DNA of 64,000 nucleotides, from NCBI RefSeq assembly GCF_003002095.1, contig NZ_PVZC01000002.1:434001-498000 (forward strand), given 5' to 3'. Origin of the DNA: Allonocardiopsis opalescens (lineage in GTDB: Bacteria; Actinomycetota; Actinomycetes; Streptosporangiales; Streptosporangiaceae). Position 1 is the stretch's first letter. Every line of letters starts with the position of its first letter. The notes under the pieces were generated by a model. The model made no database searches. It was given only the letters and a program-made list of their open reading frames with translations, and was not told the DNA's origin. Of this stretch, positions 42,033 through 51,103 are shown piece after piece. A program made the translations under genes and the position numbers.

Positions 42033-42228
42033 GCGCCAATGCTTCGCCAGTCGGCCCCGATGCACAATCCCTGGTTTCGAACGGAAGGTAAAAAGAACAC
42101 CAGGACCATCGGCTTCCGCACTTAATTGCTCGGCGAATCGCGGCCGGTGTGCTGTTCTGATCCGCGGTGGCGCCAGGGCCGATGCGCCGCCCACGGGGGA
42201 TTCGGCCCAGCACTCAACGGGGGATCCA

Positions 42229-42750
42229 ATGCTGTTCACCACTGTTTTCACCGCCAAACAACGGCTCAAAAAGGCCCGCCGGTCCCATACCGGCTTCGCG
42301 GCCGCCATGGCCGCGGTGGTGGTCGGGCTGACGACGCTGGCCGGGGCCACCGCGCCCGCCTCGGCCGGGCCGCTCCCGGCCGAGCGCGCTCCGGGCACCG
42401 CCGAGGAGGCCGTCGAGCACGCGCTCAGCAGGGTCGGCAAGCCCTACCGCTACGGCGCCGAGGGACCCGACGCCTTCGACTGCTCGGGCCTGGTGCAGTG
42501 GTCGTTCCGCAAGGCGGGCGTGCGGCTGCCGCGCACCACCTACGACCAGTACGACGTCGGCACCCGGGTCTCCTACGGGAACCTGCGCCGCGGCGACGTG
42601 GTGTTCTTCTACTCCGGCCCCGGGCACGCCGGGATCTACCTGGGCGGCGGCCGGATGGTGCACGCCCCCAACTCCGGCGGCCGCGTCGAGGTGGTGCGGA
42701 TGTCCGGCCACTACCGCGGCCACTTCGCCGGCGCGGTGCGCGTCACCTGA
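42229..42750 (+). CDS. Secreted NlpC/P60 peptidoglycan hydrolase
   Basis: 173-residue exported cysteine peptidase that probably cuts gamma-D-Glu-mDAP bonds in peptidoglycan stems. A signal peptide with a basic start and hydrophobic core covers about residues 1-43. The catalytic Cys lies in DAFDCSGLVQWSFRKAG (about 79-95), the His in GPGHAGIYLGGG (near 126-137) and the third polar residue in MVHAPNSGG. No binding domain accompanies it. GGGGGA five bases before the ATG at 42229 decides the start. Confidence 0.92.
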   Translation: MLFTTVFTAKQRLKKARRSHTGFAAAMAAVVVGLTTLAGATAPASAGPLPAERAPGTAEEAVEHALSRVGKPYRYGAEGPDAFDCSGLVQWSFRKAGVRLPRTTYDQYDVGTRVSYGNLRRGDVVFFYSGPGHAGIYLGGGRMVHAPNSGGRVEVVRMSGHYRGHFAGAVRVT

Positions 42751-43087
42751 CCGGCCCGGCGCGCCGCCCCGCCGCAGACCAGGCGCCGCGGCGGCGGCGC
42801 GCCCCGCACCGGCCATCCCTCGGCCGCGGAATCGAATACCGTCCCGCCCTGGTCCGCGGCCGCCCGCACGCCGTTCGGAGAATTGCGGTCCGTGGTCGAT
42901 ATTCGCGCGCCGAAAGGTGATTACCATCCACTGAAGCGGGAACAGCGGTGGCCTTCTGAACGGCTCCTCCACCGCGCGGTGCACATCCGCGGCGGCATTT
43001 CCGCACGCCGTAAAATCGCAGGCCGGACGGTGGCGCGCCCGATGCCGCCGCCCCTCGGACACCCGCCCGGCCCGTCCGCCGGGCGGA
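42751..43087. other. Intergenic region without recognised feature
   Basis: These 337 bases after the NlpC gene contain GC-rich DNA followed by a slightly more AT-rich part (around 42830-42930). I saw no convincing promoter, terminator or coding frame. Confidence 0.4.
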
Positions 43088-43363
43088 TCAGGGCTGGGGC
43101 ACGCTCCGCAGCAGCGGACCGCCGTGCTGGACGGTGATGGTGATCATCACGGTCCGCTGGTCGGGTTCGGCCCCGGTGGCGGGCAGGTAGCAGCGGTGCT
43201 CCAGTTCGGTGCCAGGCGGGTGCGCGCTCGCCTCGGGGATGCCGGCGTCGCAGCGCGGCGGGGGGAGGCCGTGCCGGTGGAACTCCGCCCAGACCGCCTG
43301 CTCGATACCCGCGCGGGTGATGACGAGGCGGTCGGGGACGGCGTCCCACCCGTAGGTTCCCAT
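43088..43363 (-). CDS. Small protein, likely the C-terminal part of a frameshifted secreted protein
   Basis: 91-residue frame starting MGTYGWDAVPDRLVITRAG and ending VMITITVQHGGPLLRSVPQP. It has two cysteines (PPPRCDAG, EHRCYLP) that suggest an oxidising, extracytoplasmic location. Directly upstream and in the -1 frame, a GTG at 43479 that overlaps the dgoD stop begins an excellent membrane anchor (SALVLVLGGGALIALVAAIGWAA), which then runs into nonsense-like Ser/Arg sequence. The two pieces probably belong to one anchored protein broken by a frameshift (genuine or sequencing). Function unknown; I do not recognise the family. Confidence 0.5.
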   Translation of the reverse strand: MGTYGWDAVPDRLVITRAGIEQAVWAEFHRHGLPPPRCDAGIPEASAHPPGTELEHRCYLPATGAEPDQRTVMITITVQHGGPLLRSVPQP

Positions 43364-43475
43364 GCGTCCTCGGCCGGCTCGGCCGGCCGCGCCGCCCACC
43401 CGATGGCGGCGACGAGCGCGATGAGCGCCCCGCCGCCGAGCACCAGGACCAGGGCGGAGCGGCCGGCCGGCCGGC

Positions 43476-44624
43476 TCACCACTCCGCGAAGGAGCCGTCG
43501 CGGCGCCGCCAGACCGGGCCGCGCCAGCGGTGGCCGTCGGCCGCGGCCTTGCGGACGGCGGCCTCGTCGATCTGGACGCCGAGGCCGGGGGCGGTGGGCC
43601 GCGGGCAGTAGCCGCCGGTGAAGGCGAACACCGAGGGGTCCACCAGGTAGTCGAGCAGTTCGGCGGTGGTGTTGTAGTGGATGCCGGCGCTCTGCTCCTG
43701 GATCAGGAAGTTCGGCGTCGCGAAGGCCAGTTGCAGCGAGGCGGCCAGCGCGAGCGGGCCGAGCGGGCAGTGCGGCGCGATGTGCACGTCGAAGGTCTCG
43801 GCCAGCGACGCGATCCTGCGCCCCTCGGAGATGCCGCCGCAGTGCGCCAGGTCGGGCTGGGCCACCCCGATCCCGGCCTGGAGCACCGGCAGGAAGCCGG
43901 GCCGGTCGTAGATGCGCTCGCCGGTGGCGATCGGGATGGAGGTGGACTCCACCACGTCGCGCAGCCGGTGCGGCGCGTACTCGGGCAGCACCGGCTCCTC
44001 CACGAACATGGGCCGCAGCGGCTCCAGTTCGCGCAGCACCCGGCGGGCCATCGCGGTGCTGAAGCGGCCGTGGAAGTCGATGCCGAAGTCGGCGTCGCTG
44101 CCCAGCGCCTCGCGGGCGGCGGCGGCCAGCGCCACCGTCCGGTCGACGGCGAGCGGGGTGTCGATCGGCTCCAGCGCGCCCGAGCCGTTCATCTTGACCG
44201 CGGTGAACCCGGCCTCGCGCTGGGCGGCGGCCTGGTCGGCGATCTCGGCGGGGTCGTCGCCGCCGATCCAGGAGTACACCCGCACCCGCTCGCGGACCGG
44301 CCCGCCGAGCAGTTCGTGCACGGGCGCGCCGCGGTACTTGCCCGCGATGTCCCACAGCGCCTGGTCGATCCCGGCCACCGCCGAGGACAGCACCGGGCCG
44401 CCCCGGTAGAAGCCGGATCTGGTCAGCACCTGCCAGTGCGCCTCGATCCGCAGCGGATCGGCGCCGAGCAGGTACTCGGCGAGGACGTCGACGGCCGCCG
44501 CCACCGGCTCCGACCGGCTCTCCAGGGTCGCCTCGCCCCACCCGTCGGGGCCGTCGTCCGTGCTGATCTTGACGAACAGCCAGCGCGGGGCGACCAGGAA
44601 GGTCTCGACCTGGGTGATCTTCAC
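43476..44624 (-). CDS. DgoD-type sugar-acid dehydratase (enolase superfamily)
   Basis: 382-residue dehydratase of the mandelate-racemase subgroup, closest in appearance to D-galactonate dehydratase, which makes 2-keto-3-deoxygalactonate. The metal and general base residues fall at FGIDFHGRF (Asp, His), MFVEEPVLPEY (Glu) and IATGERIYDR (Glu), and the His of HIAPHCPLGP. RSGFYRGGPVLSSAVAGIDQALWDI and GIHYNTTAELLDYLVDP are strikingly DgoD-like. GTG start. It is the last gene of the catabolic operon. In context it could act on galactonate, gluconate or the de-aminated product; strict substrate not provable. Confidence 0.9.
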   Translation of the reverse strand: MKITQVETFLVAPRWLFVKISTDDGPDGWGEATLESRSEPVAAAVDVLAEYLLGADPLRIEAHWQVLTRSGFYRGGPVLSSAVAGIDQALWDIAGKYRGAPVHELLGGPVRERVRVYSWIGGDDPAEIADQAAAQREAGFTAVKMNGSGALEPIDTPLAVDRTVALAAAAREALGSDADFGIDFHGRFSTAMARRVLRELEPLRPMFVEEPVLPEYAPHRLRDVVESTSIPIATGERIYDRPGFLPVLQAGIGVAQPDLAHCGGISEGRRIASLAETFDVHIAPHCPLGPLALAASLQLAFATPNFLIQEQSAGIHYNTTAELLDYLVDPSVFAFTGGYCPRPTAPGLGVQIDEAAVRKAAADGHRWRGPVWRRRDGSFAEW

Positions 44625-44635
44625 ACCGCTCCCCT

Positions 44636-45016
44636 TCAGCCGCGCAGCCGCGCGACCACGTCGATCTCCACCAGGATGTCGTAGAGGTCCGAGCCGACCG
44701 TGGTGCGCACCGGGAAGGGCTCGGTGAAGAACTCGCGGTAGGCGGCGTCGTACTCGGCGAAGTCGCGCTTGAGGTGCTGGAGGTGCGCGGTCACCTTGAC
44801 GACGTCGTCGAAGGTCAGGCCGCGCTCGGCCAGCACCGCCGCGATATTGCGCAGCACCTGCCTGGTCTGCTCCCCGACGCTCTCGGCGATCTCGCCGGTG
44901 GCGGGGTCCTGCGGGCCGAAGCCGGCCGTGTAGAGGAAGCCGCCGGTGGCGATGCCCTGGCTGTAGCTTCCGGCCGGGCGCGGGGCCCCGTCGGTACTGA
45001 TCTGCTGCTTGCTCAC
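44636..45016 (-). CDS. RidA family reactive-intermediate deaminase
   Basis: 126-residue trimeric Rid protein that hydrolyses enamine and imine intermediates. Family pattern: APRPAGSYSQGIATGGFLYTAGFGPQDPATG and the Arg-containing closing strands (FPVRTTVGSDLYDILVEIDVVARL). The context with a PLP-dependent ammonia-lyase in the same regulon fits a role in clearing the aminoacrylate-like product. GTG start; 11 bases from dgoD and 31 bases from the aldolase. Confidence 0.9.
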   Translation of the reverse strand: MSKQQISTDGAPRPAGSYSQGIATGGFLYTAGFGPQDPATGEIAESVGEQTRQVLRNIAAVLAERGLTFDDVVKVTAHLQHLKRDFAEYDAAYREFFTEPFPVRTTVGSDLYDILVEIDVVARLRG

Positions 45017-45047
45017 ACTGCCCTCCAGGCTCTGCGGTGGATGGGTG

Positions 45048-45665
45048 TCAGGCCCGCACCAGGGGTGCGAGCAGGTCCAGCTGCTCGGGGTCGGCCAGCG
45101 CCGAGCCGACGGCGACCACCCGCGCCCCGGCCGCGAAGTACTCCGCGGCGTTGCGGGCGTCGACGCCCCCGGTGGCCACCAGTCTGACGGCGGGGAACGG
45201 GCCGCGCATCGCGCTGAACCAGGCGGTGCCCAGCGCGGTGGCCGGGAACATCTTCAGCCAGCTCAGGCCGTGCCGGACCGCCTGCTGCACCTCGGTGGGA
45301 GTGGCCACCCCCGGCAGGTGCGGCAGCCCAGCGGCGGCCGAGGCGGCGGCGACGGCGGGGTCGAAGCCGGGCGCCACCGTGAACACGGCGCCCGCCGCGG
45401 CCACCGCGCGCACCTGCTCGACCGTGGTGACGGTGCCCGCACCGATGTCTCGGCCGCGCTCGCGGGCCGCGGCCACCGCCGCCGCCAGCGAGGGCAGCGC
45501 GTCGGGGGTCTGCACCGGCACCTCGACCTGCTCGATGCCCAGGTCCCAGGCGCGCTGGGCGAGTTCGACGGTCTGCCCGGGCGGCATTCCGCGCAGGATC
45601 GCCATCACCCGGCGGTCGCCGAAGATCGCGTCGAATCCGGACGGGTTCTCCGGTGCGGTCGTCAT
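45048..45665 (-). CDS. KDPG/KDPGal aldolase
   Basis: 205-residue class I aldolase that splits a 2-keto-3-deoxy-6-phospho-sugar acid into pyruvate and glyceraldehyde 3-phosphate. Schiff-base Lys is in LSWLKMFPATALG; phosphate-binding GAGTVTTVEQVRAV and VATGGVDARNAAEYFAAGA are present. The segment VEVPVQTPDALPS replaces the VTLRT of Eda, more like DgoA, so KDPGal or broad specificity is likely. ATG at 45665 is preceded by GAGGAG eight bases upstream. Confidence 0.9.
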   Translation of the reverse strand: MTTAPENPSGFDAIFGDRRVMAILRGMPPGQTVELAQRAWDLGIEQVEVPVQTPDALPSLAAAVAAARERGRDIGAGTVTTVEQVRAVAAAGAVFTVAPGFDPAVAAASAAAGLPHLPGVATPTEVQQAVRHGLSWLKMFPATALGTAWFSAMRGPFPAVRLVATGGVDARNAAEYFAAGARVVAVGSALADPEQLDLLAPLVRA

Positions 45666-45717
45666 GGCAGCACTCCTCACTGCGGGTCGGCGCGGACGGC
45701 GGACGGCGGTCCGCCGC

Positions 45718-46742
45718 TCAGGGCAGGTCGGCGGCGGCCGGCTCCGGACCGGGCAGCCGGGCGCCGGCCCACTCGTGCTCGGACAGGCCGATCAGCCGCT
45801 CGCGCGACCCGGCCGGGGGCGGTTCGGCCAGGTCGCCGACCTGGCGCAGGGTCATCGCGGCCAGCAGGTGGCCCAGCCGCAGCCGCCGCACCGGGTCGCG
45901 CCCGTCCAGCAGTCCGGACAGGTACCCGGCCGCGAAGGCGTCACCCGCGCCGACCGGTTCGACCACCGGCACCCGCAGCGCGGGCACGAAGGTCGCCGGG
46001 CCGTCGGCGGCGAACAGGGTGGCGCCCTCGCCCGCGTCCTTGACCACCACCGCGGGCACCGAGCCGAGCAGCCGCCGGATCGCCGCCGGATCACCGGTGC
46101 CCCACAGGGTCTGCGCCTCGTCGCGGCCGACGAAGACCAGGTCGGCGGCGCGGGCCAGCCGCAGCAGCGGCTCGGCCGCCTGCTGCGCCGACCACAGCGC
46201 CGGGCGGTGGTTGACGTCGAAGCTCAGCAGCGGGCCGGGCACCGCGCGCCGCACCAGCAGCTCGTCGGTCAGCTCGGCGCAGCTCTCCGACAGCACCGGG
46301 GTGATGCCGGACAGGTGCACGATCCGGGCGCCGCGCAGCACGGCGCCGGTGCCCGGCCGCGCGGCCAGCCCGGCGTCCATGGCGGCGGCGGCCGAACCGC
46401 GCCGGTAGTAGTGCACGCGGGTGCCGCCGGGCCTGGGGTCCTTGAAGTACACGCCGGTCGGCCGGTCGGGGTCGACCTCCACGTGCGCGGTGTCCACGCC
46501 GCGAGCGGCCACCTCGGCGCGGACCAGCGCGCCGAAGGGGTCGTCGCCGACGCGGCTCAGCCAGGCGGCCCGGTGGCCGAGCCCGGCGAGGCCGCAGGCG
46601 ACATTGGACTCGGCGCCGCCCAGCGCCATCTCCAGCCGCGGCCGCTCCAGCAGCGGCCGGGCGTCCACCGGGGTGAGCAGGGCCATCGTCTCGCCGACGC
46701 AGACCACCTCGGCGGCGGCGCGGCCGCCGTCGTCGCCGTCGG

Positions 46743-46746
<4 letters not shown>
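45718..46746 (-). CDS. PfkB-family 2-keto-3-deoxygluconate/galactonate kinase
   Basis: 342-residue ribokinase-like kinase. The N-terminal GETMALLTPV and the ALGGAESNVACGLAGLG sugar pocket match KDG kinases. The catalytic motif VEPVGAGDAFAAGYLSGLLDG near 243-263 (Asp base) is present. Likely reaction: KDG or KDGal plus ATP to the 6-phosphate for the aldolase next to it. Its start codon overlaps the stop of the ABC ATPase gene; the aldolase follows after 52 bases. Confidence 0.88.
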
Positions 46747-47930
<1,184 letters not shown>

Positions 47931-47934
47931 CCGG

Positions 47935-48771
47935 CTATCCCTTCACAGAACCCGCGGTCAGGCCGCTCACGATGCGGCGCTGCATCAGCAGGAAGAAAAC
48001 GATGGCGGGCAGGGTGAACAGCAGCGCGGCCGAGAAGACGGTGTCCAGCGGTGTGCTGAACTCGCCGACGAACGAGGCCAGCCCGGTCGAGGCCGCCCAC
48101 AGCTCGCGGTCCTCGATGAAGGTGGTGGCGAACAGGTACTCGTTCCAGCCGTCAAAGAAGGCGATCACGGCGGCGGCGGCCAGGCTCGGCATCACGATCG
48201 GCAGCATGATCATCTGGAGGATCGCGAAGGGCGAGCAGCCGTCCACCCGCGCGGACTCCTCGATCTCGTAGGGCACCCCGTCCATGGCCGACTTCAGGAT
48301 CCACACCGCGACCGGCATGGCGAAGGAGGTGTTCACCAGGATCAGCCCGCCCAGGCCGTTGAGCAGCCCGAGGATCGCGAAGAGCGAGTACAGCGGCACC
48401 AGTAGCAGCGCCTCGGGCAGCATCTGGGTGGCGAACAGGCCGAAGCCGAGCAGGCCCTTGCCGTGGAACTTGTACCGGCTGAGCGCGTAGGCGGCCATCA
48501 CCGCGATGGCCAGGCTCAGCAGGGTGGTGCCGAAGGCGATCACGGCGGAGTTGCCGAGCCAGCGCAGGAAGGGGGTGTCGGAGGCGAGCACGCTGAAGAC
48601 GTTGCCCGCGCGGGTGAGGTCGGGCAGCCAGGACTGGTCGCCGCGGTAGAGGGCGTCGCTGGGGGTGGTGGCGGTGTCGAACATCCAGTAGACCGGGAAG
48701 CCGGCCAGTACGGTCGTGGCCAGGGCCAGTACGACGCGCACGCCCAGCGAGAGCCTGCGGTGCATCAGCAT
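47935..48771 (-). CDS. Sugar ABC permease, MalG type
   Basis: 278-residue inner membrane permease with six spans. The EAA loop is EIEESARVDGCSPFAILQMIMLPIVMPSL (quoted as EESARVDGCSPFAI). It pairs with the MalF-type permease; its ATG overlaps that gene's stop by 1 base (TAATG). Exporter direction is excluded by the binding protein in the operon. Confidence 0.93.
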   Translation of the reverse strand: MLMHRRLSLGVRVVLALATTVLAGFPVYWMFDTATTPSDALYRGDQSWLPDLTRAGNVFSVLASDTPFLRWLGNSAVIAFGTTLLSLAIAVMAAYALSRYKFHGKGLLGFGLFATQMLPEALLLVPLYSLFAILGLLNGLGGLILVNTSFAMPVAVWILKSAMDGVPYEIEESARVDGCSPFAILQMIMLPIVMPSLAAAAVIAFFDGWNEYLFATTFIEDRELWAASTGLASFVGEFSTPLDTVFSAALLFTLPAIVFFLLMQRRIVSGLTAGSVKG

Positions 48772-49697
48772 TACCTGTCCCCCTCCTGCAGCATGGCCCG
48801 CCGCTCCATGACGAAGTAGACGACGGTCACGATGAGCGACAGCACCAGGCCGAGCATCCCGATCGCGGCGGCGGTGCCGAGGTCGGAGTTGAGGAAGGCT
48901 TCGCGGTAGACGTGCACCACGATGGTGTTGGTGTCCGCGCCGCCGCCGGTGAGCAGGAAGATGATCTCGAAGCGGCGGAAGGACCAGATGGTCATCAGCA
49001 GCGCGACGACCCGCAGGGTGGGCATCAGGTAGGGCAGCACGACCGCCTTGAAGGTGCTGAGCCCGTCGGCCCCGTCGACGCGGGTCGCCTCGTACAGCTC
49101 GTCGGGCACCGACTGGAGCGCGGCCAGCACGACCAGCATGACGAAGGGGGTCACCTTCCAGACCGTGGCGATCAGCACCGCGAGCATGCCGTAGCGCGGG
49201 TCGATCAGCCAGTTGGGCTGGCCCAGGCCCAGTGCGCCGGTGACCTGGTTGGCCACGCCGGTGCCGTCGTTGTAGATCCAGCGGAACACCAGCACGACGG
49301 CGACCGTCGGCACCGCCCAGGGCAGCGTCATGACGGCGCGGGCGAAGGTGCGGCCCGGGAAGGCCCGGTTGATCAGCACGGCGGCCGCTGTGCCGAAGAC
49401 CAGCGAGCAGGCGACGGTGGCCCCGGTGTAGACCAGCGTGGTGGCGACCGAGTTCCAGAAGGCCGCGCCGCCCAGCACCGACACGTAGTTGTCGAAGCCG
49501 ATGTAGCGACCCCCGGTCGGGTTGAGCAGCCGGGTGTCGGTGAAGCTCATGTCGACGCCGCGGAACAGCGGTGTGGCGGTGAACGCCAGCAGGTACAGCG
49601 CCGCGGCCGCGGCGAAGACGTAGGGCGCGACCTGGCGACGGCGCCGCCGCTTGGCGGGCGGCGGCGCGTCGCGGGTCGGCGCGGCGGATGCGCTCAC
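48771..49697 (-). CDS. Sugar ABC permease, MalF type
   Basis: 308-residue permease with six spans, basic N-terminus (KRRRRRQVAPYVF). EAA loop: YEATRVDGADGLSTFKAVVLPYLMPTL, quoted as YEATRVDGADGLSTF. GTG start 4 bases after the stop of the binding-protein gene. Second half of the importer channel. Confidence 0.93.
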   Translation of the reverse strand: MSASAAPTRDAPPPAKRRRRRQVAPYVFAAAAALYLLAFTATPLFRGVDMSFTDTRLLNPTGGRYIGFDNYVSVLGGAAFWNSVATTLVYTGATVACSLVFGTAAAVLINRAFPGRTFARAVMTLPWAVPTVAVVLVFRWIYNDGTGVANQVTGALGLGQPNWLIDPRYGMLAVLIATVWKVTPFVMLVVLAALQSVPDELYEATRVDGADGLSTFKAVVLPYLMPTLRVVALLMTIWSFRRFEIIFLLTGGGADTNTIVVHVYREAFLNSDLGTAAAIGMLGLVLSLIVTVVYFVMERRAMLQEGDR

Positions 49698-49701
49698 TCG
49701 G

Positions 49702-50988
49702 CTACTCCACCGCCGCCTCGGCGTCGGCCTGGGCCTGCGCCAGCGCCTCGGCCGGGTCGACGTCCTCGGTCAGCACCCGGGCGACCTGGGTGAGGATCGC
49801 GGTGCGGATCTGCGGGGTCTCGGTCTCGAAGCCGGCGATCACGGCGGTGGTGGCGTTGGGCAGCTGCTCGTGGAAGGTGGGCACCCAGGGGTTGGCCTCG
49901 ACGAAGTCGGCGGGCACCTCCACGTCCGTGCCGACCAGGCTGGGCGCCAGGCCCTCGGCCATCGCGGCCTGGCCCTCCTGGGTGAACATCCACCGGACGA
50001 AGTCGCGGGCCAGCTCCTTGTTCTGGCTGTTGGCGTTGATGCCGATCGCGAAGCCGGCGTAGGTGGAGCCGTCGGTGGTGAAGGGCAGCGGCGAGGCGCC
50101 GATGTCCTCGCTGGTCACCGTCTCGTTGTCGGCCACCATGGTCAGCAGCGCGGAGCTGTTGTCGATCATCATTGCCACCTCGCCCTCGGCGAAGCGGGAG
50201 CGGAAGGTGGAGGCGTCGTCGCCGACGGCGAAGGCGCCGGAGTCGTAGACCTCCTGGTAGGCGGTGAGCGCCTCGATGTTCTCAGCGGAGTCGATGGTCA
50301 GCTGCTCGCCGTCGGACCAGCCGCCGCCGAAGCCGTACGGCCAGTTGGCGAAGTCCAGCCACCAGACGGTCTCCTCGTTCATCTGGTGCCGCACCGCGAA
50401 GCCGGTGGCGCCGGTCTCGTCCTGGACGGTCTGCGCGGCCTCGACCAGTTCCTCGGGACTGGTCGGCGGCTCCACGCCGGCCTCGTCCAGCAGGTTCTCG
50501 TTCCAGAAGAAGGCGAAGGGGACGCTCTCCCAGGTCAGCGCGAGCTGCTGGCCGTCGACGGCGAAGTTCTCGTTGGTGGCGTTCAGCCGCTCCTGGTCGG
50601 CCGGGTCGAGGACGCCGTCGAGGGGTTCCAGCGCCCCGGAGGCGGCCAGTTCCGGGAAGTAGGTGTCGGGGATGATGAACACGTCGGGTCCCTGGCCGCT
50701 GCCGATCTGGGTGCTGATCGTGCGTTCGTAGTCGGCCCGGACGATCTCCTGCTGGACCAGTTCCACCTGGGGATTGGCCTCGGAGTAGCCGCCGACGGCA
50801 CTCCAGATCTGCTCGCCCCTGCCGGGTTCGAGCCACTGCCAGTTGGCGAAGGTGAGCTGCCCGCCCTCCTCCACCGAGGGGCCCTCGCCGCCCTGGCCGC
50901 CGCCTCCCGCCCCGGCGCAGCCGGACAGCGTCAGGCCCAGCCCCACGGCGACGCCAAGCGCCGCCCCGCGCATCGTCTTCGACCTCAT
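49702..50988 (-). CDS. Sugar or sugar-acid binding lipoprotein of the ABC importer
   Basis: 428-residue solute-binding protein of the carbohydrate cluster. Lipobox L-S-G-C lies at residues 21-24 (LTLSGCAGAGG), placing it outside, tethered by lipid. The fold-typical segments include FANWQWLEPGRGEQI, DVFIIPDTYFPELAASGALEPLD and DFVRWMFTQEGQAAMAEGL. The ligand cannot be read; the enzyme set of the operon suggests an aldonic or N-acyl-amino-aldonic acid. A TTGC-N7-GCAA operator stands 26-42 bases upstream. Confidence 0.9.
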   Translation of the reverse strand: MRSKTMRGAALGVAVGLGLTLSGCAGAGGGGQGGEGPSVEEGGQLTFANWQWLEPGRGEQIWSAVGGYSEANPQVELVQQEIVRADYERTISTQIGSGQGPDVFIIPDTYFPELAASGALEPLDGVLDPADQERLNATNENFAVDGQQLALTWESVPFAFFWNENLLDEAGVEPPTSPEELVEAAQTVQDETGATGFAVRHQMNEETVWWLDFANWPYGFGGGWSDGEQLTIDSAENIEALTAYQEVYDSGAFAVGDDASTFRSRFAEGEVAMMIDNSSALLTMVADNETVTSEDIGASPLPFTTDGSTYAGFAIGINANSQNKELARDFVRWMFTQEGQAAMAEGLAPSLVGTDVEVPADFVEANPWVPTFHEQLPNATTAVIAGFETETPQIRTAILTQVARVLTEDVDPAEALAQAQADAEAAVE

Positions 50989-51103
50989 CGCCTCTCCCAG
51001 CTACCGTCCTGCTGTTGCACATGTCGCAACGCTTGTTGCGCTCTTTGTGGGGTGAAACTTTGCTGGTGGGAGGGCCGCGTGTCAATAGCGGATTCCCGAA
51101 CCG
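50989..51103 (-). other. Promoter region before the binding-protein gene
   Basis: 115 bases between the deacylase and binding-protein genes. They contain overlapping palindromes at 51014-51040 close to the ribosome site of the binding-protein gene. This gap suggests an additional promoter inside the operon under the same regulator. Confidence 0.55.
51014..51040. promoter_or_regulatory. Overlapping dyads, IclR operator candidate
   Basis: GTTGC-N7-GCAAC (51014-51030) overlaps CGCAAC-GCTT-GTTGCG (51025-51040). The first has the same TTGC-N7-GCAA layout as the dyad in the iclR-deacylase gap, which supports a shared regulator. Confidence 0.65.

Noticed and set aside
42033-42228. Possible cyclic-di-AMP (ydaO-type) riboswitch before the NlpC gene
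   Set aside because: NlpC genes often have one, and a GGGCCGA/TCGGCCC stem is present, but the conserved ydaO core could not be found.
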